This document shows, in pieces, positions 45,360-53,839 of a stretch of DNA of 64,000 nucleotides. How positions within the stretch are numbered: the stretch's first letter is position 1; each line of letters opens with the position of its first letter. The stretch spans positions 1-64,000 of the forward strand of contig NZ_JAHBYB010000005.1 in assembly GCF_019636155.1 (NCBI RefSeq), written 5' to 3'. The stretch is from Brevundimonas sp. (lineage in GTDB: Bacteria > Pseudomonadota > Alphaproteobacteria > Caulobacterales > Caulobacteraceae). Under the pieces are notes generated by a model that was not told where the DNA came from, searched no databases, and saw only the letters and a list, made by a program, of their open reading frames with translations. The position numbers and the translations under genes are program-made.

Positions 45360-45388
45360 CGTATTCGACGAAAATATCGACGAATACG
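45360..45388. promoter_or_regulatory. Inverted repeat upstream of the cargo module (candidate operator)
   Basis: CGTATTCG (45360-45367) and CGAATACG (45381-45388) are perfect inverted repeats with a 13-bp AT-rich spacer, and CGACGAA is repeated directly inside. The site is 20 bp upstream of the 72-residue gene and 79 bp after trbB, in a lower-GC gap of 127 bp. It is a candidate promoter/operator of the cargo; a clear -10 and -35 were not found. Confidence 0.5.
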
Positions 45389-45407
45389 ATCACAAGGACG
45401 CTCATTA

Positions 45408-45626
45408 GTGACTCAGAAACGCGAAAAATTCCGCGAACTGGCGGAAGGTCGCACCACCAAGGCGCTCGATGCGATCACCCGGATCGGCAACCTGTCGAAC
45501 CGGCAGGTCTATGAGTACGAGGATGCGGAGGTGAAGAAGATCATGCGGGCGTTGCGTGACGCGGTCGCGGAGGTCGAGGCCCGCTTCGAGGCTCCTCGGA
45601 CGCGCAAGTCCGGCTTCAAGCTGTAG
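45408..45626 (+). CDS. Small conserved partner protein of the GHKL ATPase
   Basis: A 72-residue basic/helical protein ([61 protein letters not shown]...) of unknown function. GTG 45408 has AAGGA 10 nt upstream, and the frame before it has no coding sense. It ends 6 bp before the GHKL ATPase, so the two form an operon. A short helical partner beside a GHKL ATPase suggests a two-component module, by analogy only. Confidence 0.65.
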   Translation: MTQKREKFRELAEGRTTKALDAITRIGNLSNRQVYEYEDAEVKKIMRALRDAVAEVEARFEAPRTRKSGFKL

Positions 45627-45632
45627 GCCGCC

Positions 45633-47474
45633 GTGACCCACGCCAGCATCACCCCGATCCTTATCGACGACGTCGATTTCCTCGTCTCGACCACCATCGA
45701 GCGTTGCCCGCGCACGATGATGGTGCGGGAGTTGGCCAAGAACGCGATGGAGGCCGCGTCCCTCGCGCCCGAAGGGAGTCGTCAGGTCATCTTCCGCACT
45801 GTGACGTTCAACGACACGCCCAAGCTTGCGATCTGGAACACCGGACCGGGCATGGACGCCGCCGAGCTCTACCGGATGTGCGATCTGGCCTCGTCCATCC
45901 GCAAGCAGAAGGGCTTGGACGCGAACTTCGGGATGGGCGCGAAGGTGGCGTCCCTGCCGTCCAACCGACTGGGGATGGTCTATCGCTCCTGCAAATCCGG
46001 CGCGGTCAATGAGGTGATCCTCTGCGAGCGCGACGGGCGGTACGGGCGTCTTCGGCGAACGCTGGAGAACGGCGACCTCGTCGAGGTCATCGATGTGACC
46101 GAGCTGGCCGCCGAGGAAGGATACGACCTGACGGAGGACTGGACGGAAGTTCGCCTGCTGGGAAACGAAGCGGATCAGGAGACCGCCCGTGCGCCTTACA
46201 ACGGCGATCCGGTGGTCGATGCGCAGTGGCTGGCCACCTACCTGTATCACCGGTTCTACCGGCTGCCTGACGGCGTGCGCGTGACCCTGCTGGCTGGGAC
46301 GCACAAGCTCGGAGACGGAACCCGGGCCTTCGAGCCCCTGCCGCGACGCGCCGCCGTTGGAGTCTTTGAGCGGACCGAGACGGTCGAGGCGCCGGGCGGC
46401 GTGAAGATCCACTATTTCTACGACCCGCCCTACGAAAAGTCGCCGAGCCACAACCGTTCGATCAGCGGCGCCATACAGTCGGCCCTGAGTCTCGCCGGTG
46501 TCGTCTATCGCGACGAGCTCTATGACGTGAAAACCGGACGCGCCTGGTCCATCAACGCCCCACTGTTCGGGATCCCGTTCGGATCGAAGCACATCTCCGT
46601 CCATATCGAACTGCCGGACGACGCAGACGTGCTGCCTGAAGCCTACCGTCAGTTTCTGCGATACCAGGCCGGCGAGCAGGACACCGTTCAAGCCGCCCAT
46701 TTCGGCGACCTCGTCGCCCAGCATCGCCCCCAGTGGCTCATCGACGTCATTCGGTCGTTCGCGCCGGAGAGCACCTCCAGCGACGACATCCGTGACGAAC
46801 TTCAGAAGCTGCTCGACGACCTGCGGGTTCGCAGAGTCTCCCCGAGGCCGACGCCCACGGGAAGCCGCCTGGTCGATACGGCGAGCGGTGTGGGCGCCCA
46901 GCCCCAGCGTGACGGCGAGGGCGGAGCCGGCGGGGCCTCCAGGCCGAAGACGAAGCACATCGATCTGAACCTTGCCCCGCAAGGGTCGAAGGCGGCCGAT
47001 CTGTGGAAAGACCGCGAACGCGCGCCCGAGATCGTCCTGCTGCGGACGGCCGAGGAGATCGAGGAGAAGCAGCTGAAGGGACGGGCCGGTCGCTACTACG
47101 AGAACGGCCAGCTGTTCCTCAACATGCTCTATCCGTCGATCGGCGAGATGAAGGATGCGCTCGAGGCCTCCTATGCGACCGTCGCCGACCTCGACAGCAT
47201 GCGCGAGGCCGCCGTTCGACAGGCGGAGAAAAGCATGGTGCTGCGCGTCGGTCGGGCGGTGGTGTTCGCCCTGGCCAAGCAGCTCAACAAGGAATGGGAT
47301 CCAGACGCCGTGCGTCACGCCCTCGCGCCGGAAAGCCTGAGCCTGGCGGCCGACGATTTCTACGACTCGATCCAGAGCGCCCGTCGAAGCATGGGACGTC
47401 AGTTCCGTCCCAACCGACAGGGGGAAGAGGCGCAGGTCGAGGACGAGGACGACTTCCTGCGCGAGACCGCCTGA
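45633..47474 (+). CDS. GHKL-superfamily ATPase inserted in the trb operon
   Basis: A 613-residue protein with a Bergerat-fold (Hsp90/MutL/histidine-kinase/MORC-type) ATPase at its N-terminus. The N box is RELAKNAMEA (Glu33, Asn37), the G1 box is WNTGPGM (69-74, with Asn where many have Asp), and the G2 box is FGMGAKVA (99-106). A middle beta-rich domain, a Gly-rich linker near 415-440, and a helical C-terminal region (GRAGRYYENGQLFLNMLYPS ... EAAVRQAEKSMVLRV) follow. There is no kinase dimerisation domain. No family name was recognised; it is not a conjugation gene by sequence. Confidence 0.8.
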   Translation: MTHASITPILIDDVDFLVSTTIERCPRTMMVRELAKNAMEAASLAPEGSRQVIFRTVTFNDTPKLAIWNTGPGMDAAELYRMCDLASSIRKQKGLDANFGMGAKVASLPSNRLGMVYRSCKSGAVNEVILCERDGRYGRLRRTLENGDLVEVIDVTELAAEEGYDLTEDWTEVRLLGNEADQETARAPYNGDPVVDAQWLATYLYHRFYRLPDGVRVTLLAGTHKLGDGTRAFEPLPRRAAVGVFERTETVEAPGGVKIHYFYDPPYEKSPSHNRSISGAIQSALSLAGVVYRDELYDVKTGRAWSINAPLFGIPFGSKHISVHIELPDDADVLPEAYRQFLRYQAGEQDTVQAAHFGDLVAQHRPQWLIDVIRSFAPESTSSDDIRDELQKLLDDLRVRRVSPRPTPTGSRLVDTASGVGAQPQRDGEGGAGGASRPKTKHIDLNLAPQGSKAADLWKDRERAPEIVLLRTAEEIEEKQLKGRAGRYYENGQLFLNMLYPSIGEMKDALEASYATVADLDSMREAAVRQAEKSMVLRVGRAVVFALAKQLNKEWDPDAVRHALAPESLSLAADDFYDSIQSARRSMGRQFRPNRQGEEAQVEDEDDFLRETA

Positions 47475-47985
47475 TCTGGCTCAGGGGCTGTCGTCGCGAT
47501 CGTCTCCGTCGATGGGCGACTGCCGCGACAGCTTTTCAGCAATGTTCCGGGCGCTGACGGACGCCCAGCGGGCCTCTTTTTGAGCGGTCGCGGGCATCCG
47601 TCCGTCCCATGCTGATCCATCGCAGACCACGCCCGACAATATTCGGCGGCCACACAAGCTTCTGACGTCATGCGCTCGCCCTTTCGGGAGGCCTGGCGTC
47701 GATCCGATTCTCTCGTCGGCGCCCTGTCGTGCAATCCGGCGAAATCCGGACGCATTGAGGTCTGAAGTCAGGAATGACGGGCCTTCCGGGTGAAATGAAG
47801 GAAGTCGCGGACGACTTGCATCGTTGCAAGACGTCGATGGACGGTCGATTGATTTCGCGGTCGATCCAGAAGCAAGAGTTCGCTGTCAAAATATATTCAC
47901 AGGCCGCGTTGACAGACTGTGGATGGTTTTGCTTGCTGTAGATCGTCAACGCCGACCTTCCGGCCTGACCACAGGAACTCAAACC
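47475..47985. other. 511-bp intergenic region with weak terminator and trbC promoter-like repeats
   Basis: The stretch holds no convincing gene. GCCC-AGC-GGGC then CTCTTTTT at 47563-47581 is a possible terminator for the cargo. CTGTCAA (47883-47889) and TTGACAG (47909-47915) form an inverted repeat around an AT-rich spacer; the TTGACA could be a -35 box on the plus strand 71 bp before trbC, and the other arm gives TTGACA on the minus strand. Minus-strand frames here are Arg/Pro-rich and not coding-like. Confidence 0.5.
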
Positions 47986-48306
47986 ATGCGGCGTTTACTT
48001 CAACGTGGCCTTTCGGCCGCGACGGTGACTTGCGGCCTGTTCTTCGCCGGACAGGCCCTGGCGGGCGGATCCGGCATGCCCTGGGAGGGACCGCTCCAGC
48101 AGATCGTGGAATCGATCACCGGGCCGGTCGTCCAGGCCGCCGCCGTCGTGGCGGTGGTGTTGTTCGGCGCCGGGGTCGCCATGAGCGAGAACGGTTCGTC
48201 CATGCGGCGAGGGCTCGGGATCCTCTTCGGTCTGTCGATCGCCTTCGCCGCCTCGACCTTCTTCCTGCAGTTCTTCGGCTTCGCCGGCGGGGCGGAGATC
48301 GCCTGA
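47986..48306 (+). CDS. trbC: TrbC, pilin-like conjugal transfer protein
   Basis: A 106-residue propilin (VirB2-like) of the conjugative pilus. A signal sequence (LLQRGLSAATVTCGLFFAGQALA) precedes two hydrophobic segments (VVQAAAVVAVVLFGAGVAM and GILFGLSIAFAASTFFLQFFGFA). The TraF peptidase at 56042 is its probable processor. ATG 47986 has CAGGAAC upstream; the stop overlaps trbD by one base. Confidence 0.9.
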   Translation: MRRLLQRGLSAATVTCGLFFAGQALAGGSGMPWEGPLQQIVESITGPVVQAAAVVAVVLFGAGVAMSENGSSMRRGLGILFGLSIAFAASTFFLQFFGFAGGAEIA

Positions 48307-48584
48307 TGTCCGACGCGCCGTCCGATCATCGTCCGGCCGGCTGGGATCTCCCGGTCGCGGGAGCCCTCACCGAGCCCGTCACCCTGGCGGGCATGCCTCG
48401 AGACTACGCCATCCTGATGGGCACCGTCGCGGTGGTGCTGGGGCTGGCGCTGCGGATCTGGTGGCTGGGCCTCCTTTGGTGGGCGATCGCCCACGCGATC
48501 GGCCTCTACGCCGCGCGGGCTGACAAACGGTTCTTCGACGTCCTTCGCCGCCACCTGGCCCTGCCGGGCCATCTCGATGCGTGA
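48306..48584 (+). CDS. trbD: TrbD, VirB3-like membrane protein
   Basis: A 92-residue inner-membrane protein of the transfer channel. The two hydrophobic segments are AILMGTVAVVLGLALRIWW and LLWWAIAHAIGLYAA, followed by the family end KRFFDVLRRHLALPGHLDA. Starts within the trbC stop (TGATG) and is followed 9 bp later by trbE. Confidence 0.9.
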   Translation: MSDAPSDHRPAGWDLPVAGALTEPVTLAGMPRDYAILMGTVAVVLGLALRIWWLGLLWWAIAHAIGLYAARADKRFFDVLRRHLALPGHLDA

Positions 48585-48593
48585 GAGCTGATC

Positions 48594-51047
48594 ATGCGCT
48601 TTCTGGATGAACATCGCCGCCGGCCCGCGCTTCTGGCCGATCATCTGCCCTGGGCGGCCATGGTCGCCCCCGGGGTGGTGCTGAACAAGGACGGCTCCTT
48701 CACCTCCGGCCTGCGGTTCCGGGGGCCGGATCTGGAGTCGGCCTCCGACCTGGAGCTGATGTCGGTTCGGGCGCGGCTCAACAACGCCCTGAAGCGTCTG
48801 GGCAGCGGATGGTGCCTCCATGTCGAGGCGCGTCGCCGACCCGCCCAGCCGTATCCCGCGAGTGAGTTCGAGATCGCCGCGGCCTGGCTGGTCGATGCCG
48901 AGCGCCGCTGCCTCTTCGAGACCAGTGAGCCGGCCTATGAGACCGATTACCGGGCGGCCCTGACCTGGCTTCCGCCGGCGGACCAGACCCGTCGGGTGGA
49001 GCGCGTCCTCTTCGACGGCGCCGATCCGGCGAGCCGGGACTGGCGCACCGCCCTGGACGCTTTCGCCCGCGAGACCGCGCAGATCGTCGACCTTCTGGCC
49101 GACGCCCTTCCGGAGGTCGCGATGCTGGACGACGCGGAGATCCTGACCTGGCTGCACGACTGCGTGTCTCCGAGGTCGGTCCGGCTCGCGCTGCCTTCGA
49201 CGCCGATGTTCCTCGACGCCTGGCTGGCGGACGCGCCCCTGCTAGGCGGCGTGTCTCCGACCCTGGACGGCCAAACTCTCAAGGTGGTCTCCGTGCGGGG
49301 GCTTCCCGCGAGCACGCGGCCGGGGTTGCTCGACGCCCTCGGGGCCTTGCCGTTCCCCTATCGCTGGAGCGCGCGCTGGATCGGCCTGGACAAGGCGGAC
49401 GCCGAGGTCGAGCTCGTCAAGCTGCGCAAGCGCTGGTTCGCCAAGCGGAAGGGTGTCGGTGTCCTGCTGCGCGAGGCCATCACCAAGGAGGAGGTCCCGC
49501 TCCTCGATACGGATGCGGCGGCCAAGACCGACGAGTGCGACGGCGCGCTCGAAGCACTCGGCTCGGACGCCTGCGCCTACGGCTATCTGACCACGACGAT
49601 CACGGTGATGGCGCGCGACCCCGAGCGGGCGGCGGAGCAGGCCCGGGCGATCGAGGCGACGCTGAACGCCCAGGGCTTCGTCGCCCGGACCGAGGACCTG
49701 AACGCCGTGGAGGCCTGGCTGGGCTCCCTGCCGGGCGAGCCCTATGCGGATGTTCGCCGGCCTCTGGTCTCCACCCTGAACCTCGCCGACCTCCTGCCGG
49801 TCTCGGCGGTCTGGGCCGGTCCGACATCGGACCCGCGCCTGCACGGGCCGCCGCTGGCGGTCGCAAGGACCAGCGGGTCGACGCCGTTCCGGCTGGCCCT
49901 ACATGTCGGCGACGTCGGTCACGCGATGGTCGTTGGACCGACCGGCTCGGGCAAGAGCGCGCTACTCGCCTTCCTCGCCCTTCAATGGTTCCGCTATCCT
50001 GAGGGGCGGGTCGTTGTCTTCGACAAGGGCCGCAGCGCGCGGGCCGCGGCCCTGGCTGTCGGCGGGCGCTGGCATCCGCTCCAGCCCGGCGGCGCGTTCA
50101 CCCTCCAGCCTCTGGCGCGCATCGAGGACGACGGCGAACGCGCCTGGGCCTCGGAATGGCTGGCGGACGCCGTCCGGCTTGCGGGCCTCGAGCCGACGCC
50201 CCGCATCCGCGAGGAGATCTGGGCCGCGCTCGGCGCTCTGGCCCAGGCCCCCGTCGCGCAGCGGACGCTGACCGTCTTCACGGCCCTGGTCCAGGACAAG
50301 GCCGTGGCCGCGGCCCTGGAGCCCCTGACGCTCAAGGGGCCTCATGGCGCCCTGATCGACGGCGTCGCTCCGGAAAACGAGACGTTCGCCGCCTTCGAAT
50401 GCTTCGAGCTCGAAAGCCTGATGGCGACCCCGTCGGCGGTGGCGCCGGTGCTTGCGGCCCTGTTCCACGGAGTCGAGCGCGGCTTCGACGGCCGGCCGAC
50501 TCTGCTGGTCCTTGACGAGGCCTGGCTGTTCCTCGGCGAGACGGCCTTCGCCGCCCGTATCCGCGAGTGGCTGAAGACGCTCCGCAAGAAGGGCGTGGCG
50601 GTGGTCTTCGCCACCCAGTCGCTCGACGACGTCGTGCGCTCGTCGATCGCGTCGGCCCTGATCGAAAGCTGCCCGACCCAGATCTTCCTGCCGAACCCCC
50701 GCGCGCTCGAGCCGGCGTCGGCGGACCTCTACCGGATGTTCGGTCTCAACCGCCGTCAGCTGGAGCTGATCGCCTGGGCCACCCCCAAGCGCACCTACTA
50801 CCTGCGTCAGCCCGAAGGGCGGCGGCTTTTCGACCTCAAGCTCAGCGGAGCGGGGCTCGCCCTCTGCGGCGCCTCGTCTCCCGACGACCAGACCCTCATC
50901 GAGAGTGTGCTGGCGGCTCTCGATCCGGCCGATCCGCGACCGGACCGCTTCGCCCGCGAATTCCTCAAAGCCAAGGGAGTCCATCATGTCGACAACGTCT
51001 TCGACAGCTTCGATCCGGCCGTCGCCCATCGTCTCGCGGCCGAATAG
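48594..51047 (+). CDS. trbE: TrbE, VirB4-type ATPase
   Basis: An 817-residue ATPase energising pilus assembly and transport. The N-terminal VirB4 domain (FLDEHRRRPALLADHLPWAAMVAPGVVLNKDGSF) is followed by Walker A VGPTGSGKSALLAFL (about residues 443-457) and Walker B LLVLDEAWLFLGE (about 636-648), then KKGVAVVFATQSLDDV. Full length and intact. The trbJ start lies inside its 3' end. Confidence 0.95.
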   Translation: MRFLDEHRRRPALLADHLPWAAMVAPGVVLNKDGSFTSGLRFRGPDLESASDLELMSVRARLNNALKRLGSGWCLHVEARRRPAQPYPASEFEIAAAWLVDAERRCLFETSEPAYETDYRAALTWLPPADQTRRVERVLFDGADPASRDWRTALDAFARETAQIVDLLADALPEVAMLDDAEILTWLHDCVSPRSVRLALPSTPMFLDAWLADAPLLGGVSPTLDGQTLKVVSVRGLPASTRPGLLDALGALPFPYRWSARWIGLDKADAEVELVKLRKRWFAKRKGVGVLLREAITKEEVPLLDTDAAAKTDECDGALEALGSDACAYGYLTTTITVMARDPERAAEQARAIEATLNAQGFVARTEDLNAVEAWLGSLPGEPYADVRRPLVSTLNLADLLPVSAVWAGPTSDPRLHGPPLAVARTSGSTPFRLALHVGDVGHAMVVGPTGSGKSALLAFLALQWFRYPEGRVVVFDKGRSARAAALAVGGRWHPLQPGGAFTLQPLARIEDDGERAWASEWLADAVRLAGLEPTPRIREEIWAALGALAQAPVAQRTLTVFTALVQDKAVAAALEPLTLKGPHGALIDGVAPENETFAAFECFELESLMATPSAVAPVLAALFHGVERGFDGRPTLLVLDEAWLFLGETAFAARIREWLKTLRKKGVAVVFATQSLDDVVRSSIASALIESCPTQIFLPNPRALEPASADLYRMFGLNRRQLELIAWATPKRTYYLRQPEGRRLFDLKLSGAGLALCGASSPDDQTLIESVLAALDPADPRPDRFAREFLKAKGVHHVDNVFDSFDPAVAHRLAAE

Positions 51048-51759
51048 CCGACGCTGGCTCTGTGGTCTCGCAGCGCTCTCGCTGACGCTTGTGGCCGCGC
51101 CCCAGCCGGCGAGCGCACAATGGGCGGTGTATGACGCCAAGGCCGATGTCGAAGCCATGCTTTCGGCCGCGCGGCAGATCGAAAGCCTCGCCAATGAGGC
51201 CCGCGCACTGGCCAATCAGGCCCGCAGCCTCGCCGCTTCGCCTTACAGCCATCTCGCGGACTCGTCGCAGACCCTGCGCGACATCGGCGAGCTGGCGCGC
51301 ACGGTTCGTGGCACGGCGTCGACCCTTGACGGCGTCCAGCGGCAGTTCGCGGACCTGTATCCGGACGATCTCTCCCTCTCGGACCTCACGGCCCTCGGCG
51401 CCGATCGGTCCACGACCGCCCGACGGACCGCCGAGGACCTCGCGCGCACGGCGGCGGAGCTGGAGCGACTGGCGCAGAGCCGTGACGGCCGCCTGCGCGG
51501 CGCCATGGCCGCGAGCGAGGCAGCGGAGGGCGAGACGGCCGCGATCCAGTCCTCGACCCAGATGCTGTCCGTTCTCGCCGAGGACCTGGCCAGCATGCGG
51601 ACGGTGCTTCTGGCCCAGTCCCGGCTGATGGCCGAGGGCGCGGCGCGTCAGGCGGCCGACCGCGACGCCGCCATCGAGGCCCGCCGCCGCTTCTGGGAGC
51701 GAGCGACCTCCACGCCGGCCGCTCCGTCCTTCAACCCCTTGCCCCACGCGCGGGACTGA
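50986..51759 (+). CDS. trbJ: TrbJ, VirB5-like periplasmic protein
   Basis: A 257-residue secreted protein with a signal sequence (LCGLAALSLTLVAAPQPASA) and long helices (AMLSAARQIESLANEARALANQARSLAA) typical of TrbJ/VirB5 pilus-tip proteins. ATG 50986 has AAGGGAG 7 nt upstream and overlaps trbE by 62 bp. Confidence 0.9.
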   Translation: MSTTSSTASIRPSPIVSRPNSRRWLCGLAALSLTLVAAPQPASAQWAVYDAKADVEAMLSAARQIESLANEARALANQARSLAASPYSHLADSSQTLRDIGELARTVRGTASTLDGVQRQFADLYPDDLSLSDLTALGADRSTTARRTAEDLARTAAELERLAQSRDGRLRGAMAASEAAEGETAAIQSSTQMLSVLAEDLASMRTVLLAQSRLMAEGAARQAADRDAAIEARRRFWERATSTPAAPSFNPLPHARD

Positions 51760-51770
51760 GGAGCGCAGTC

Positions 51771-53153
51771 ATGGCCGGCCCCGGAATGGAGACCCCGAAC
51801 GAGCTGATGGTGGTGTTTTCCAACACCGTCACCGCCGGCTTCGACGCCCTGTCCGGGTCGGTCAACGGCGTCTTCGGTCTGCTGATCGCGCTCGTCGTGG
51901 CGCTGACAGGGATCCAGTGGGCGCTCTCGCCCAATCGCGAGGTCCTGGCGTCCGGCTTCGGAAAGGTCCTGCTGATCGGCGCCTTCGCCTGGATCATCAA
52001 CGACTGGCAGGCCCTGTCCGAGACCATCTACGCCGGGTTTCTGGAGCTGGGTCTGACGGCGGGGGGAGGCGCCCTGTCGCGTGAGGAGTTCCTGAACCCC
52101 GGAGCGATCCTTCAGCAGGGCTGGGAGATCGTGAAGGCGCTGGGGGAAACGCCGGCGCCGGTCGAGAACCCGCTCGATGTCATGGGCAATATGGCCGACG
52201 CCCTGATCCTCGGCCTGGCGATGATCGGCATCATGCTGGCCTTCGCCATTCTGGCCCTCCAGATCATCGTCTCCCTGCTGGAGTTCAAGATCGTCACCCT
52301 TGGCGGCTTCGTCCTCCTGCCATTCGGCATCTGGAACAAGACCGCCTTCCTGGCCGAACGGCCCCTCGGCTACGTCGTCTCCTCGGGGCTCAAGGTGCTC
52401 GCCCTGGCCATCGTCGTGTCCGGCGCGCGGACGATCTTCGACCAGCTGCAACCGTCCGCCAATCCCGACATCTATGAAGCCCTCACCATCCTGGTCGCCG
52501 CCCTGCTGCTGGCGATGCTGGCGATCTTCATTCCCAACCTGGCCTCGGCCCTGGTGACCGGCGGCCCCGCCCTCGGGGCGGGTGCGGCCCTGACCGGCGG
52601 GCTCGCCGTCGCCGGGGCAGGGGCCCTCGTCGCCGGCGGCGCCGCGGGCGCGGGCGCCATGGCCGGACGGGCCGCGGCGGTCAGCGGGTCGTCGAGATCC
52701 GCCGCAGGGGCAACGTTTGCGGCGCGACCATCAGGAGGCGGACCTTCCTCGGGAGGCGCACCCTCGGGCGGCGGACCGCGGCCATCGCCGGGACCAGGAC
52801 CTGGATCAGGGCCGGCCGGGCGCACGCGAGATCCAGCGCCCTCTGGCGGCGACGCCGCGCCGACCTCGGGCGCTGCGGCGGCCCCGGGGTCTCCCACCCC
52901 AGCGCCGTCGAAGGAGCCGCCCCCTCAACCGAATTCGTCCGGTCCGCCTCCGGGCAAGGCCAGGACCCAGGCTGACACCCGCTCCTACCCGTCCCTGTCC
53001 GAGGACCGGCCGGTGGACGGGGGGGCGAAGGGGCGCGCCGCCGGCCGATCCGCCGCCCTCCAGGCCTTCTTCATCGCCAACTCCGGTCGCGCTCTCATGC
53101 CCGCCGGCGAGAACAGCGGCGCCCTCAAGCCCACCGTCAGAAACGAGGATTGA
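51771..53153 (+). CDS. trbL: TrbL, VirB6-like polytopic membrane protein
   Basis: A 460-residue inner-membrane channel component. Six or so hydrophobic segments lie in residues 25-310 (VFGLLIALVVALTGIQWAL, MIGIMLAFAILALQIIVSLL, ALTILVAALLLAMLAIFIPNLASALV); the C-terminus is a long Gly/Pro/Ser-rich tail (about residues 320-430), as seen in many TrbL proteins. 11 bp after trbJ. Confidence 0.92.
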   Translation: MAGPGMETPNELMVVFSNTVTAGFDALSGSVNGVFGLLIALVVALTGIQWALSPNREVLASGFGKVLLIGAFAWIINDWQALSETIYAGFLELGLTAGGGALSREEFLNPGAILQQGWEIVKALGETPAPVENPLDVMGNMADALILGLAMIGIMLAFAILALQIIVSLLEFKIVTLGGFVLLPFGIWNKTAFLAERPLGYVVSSGLKVLALAIVVSGARTIFDQLQPSANPDIYEALTILVAALLLAMLAIFIPNLASALVTGGPALGAGAALTGGLAVAGAGALVAGGAAGAGAMAGRAAAVSGSSRSAAGATFAARPSGGGPSSGGAPSGGGPRPSPGPGPGSGPAGRTRDPAPSGGDAAPTSGAAAAPGSPTPAPSKEPPPQPNSSGPPPGKARTQADTRSYPSLSEDRPVDGGAKGRAAGRSAALQAFFIANSGRALMPAGENSGALKPTVRNED

Positions 53154-53155
53154 GC

Positions 53156-53839
53156 ATGCATCCCTTCTTCAAGCCCAAGCGCGCCCTGACCGCGTCGCCC
53201 GAGGCCACCCCCTACCAGAGGGCGGGCCAGGTCTGGGACGACCGGATGGGTCTCTCTATCGCCCATGCCCGCAACTGGCGCCGCATCGCCCTGGCCAATC
53301 TCGCGCTGGCGGCCTTTCTCGGCGCCGGCTGGTGGGTCCAGGCCGATCGGGCGGTGGTCCGGCCCTTCGTCGTCGAGGTGTCCGACTGGGGGCAGACCCA
53401 GAGGATCACGGCCCTGGAGGGCCGGTACGAGCCGACCGAAGCCCAGACCGGCTACGCCCTCGCGCAATGGATCCGGGACGTTCGGTCGAAATCGATCGAT
53501 CCGATCGTGATCCGGCAGAACTGGCTGCGCGCCTACGACCTTCTCACCCCGAAGGCCTCGGCCTTCCTCAACGACTGGGCCCAGGCCAACGACCCGTTCG
53601 CGGAGGCCGGCCGGGAAGCGGTCAATGTCGAGGTGCTGAACGTGGTCCGCCGCAGCGATCGCACCTTCGACCTGCAATGGCGCGAGACCCGCTTCGTGAA
53701 CGGCCAGCAGGCCGGGGCCGAGCGCTGGCGCGCCCTGATCACCGTCGCCCACCAGCCGCCGCGTAACGAGGCGGAGCTGATGCGCAATCCCCTTGGCCTC
53801 AAGATCGAGGATGTCTCATGGACCCCCGACGCTTCCTGA
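53156..53839 (+). CDS. trbF: TrbF, VirB8-like protein
   Basis: A 227-residue protein with one N-terminal transmembrane segment (RIALANLALAAFLGAGWWVQ) and a periplasmic VirB8-like domain (RPFVVEVSDWGQTQRITALEGRYEPTEAQTGYALAQWIRDVRSKSIDP). ATG 53156 is preferred to TTG 53150 because of the GAGGA site. Overlaps trbG by 22 bp. Confidence 0.92.
   Translation: MHPFFKPKRALTASPEATPYQRAGQVWDDRMGLSIAHARNWRRIALANLALAAFLGAGWWVQADRAVVRPFVVEVSDWGQTQRITALEGRYEPTEAQTGYALAQWIRDVRSKSIDPIVIRQNWLRAYDLLTPKASAFLNDWAQANDPFAEAGREAVNVEVLNVVRRSDRTFDLQWRETRFVNGQQAGAERWRALITVAHQPPRNEAELMRNPLGLKIEDVSWTPDAS

Noticed and set aside
45633-47474. GHKL protein as a two-component sensor kinase
   Set aside because: The ATPase boxes are present but there is no dimerisation/phosphoacceptor His domain and no response regulator nearby.
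47399-47755. 118-residue minus-strand frame after the GHKL gene
   Set aside because: Overlaps the GHKL 3' end antisense, no coding character.
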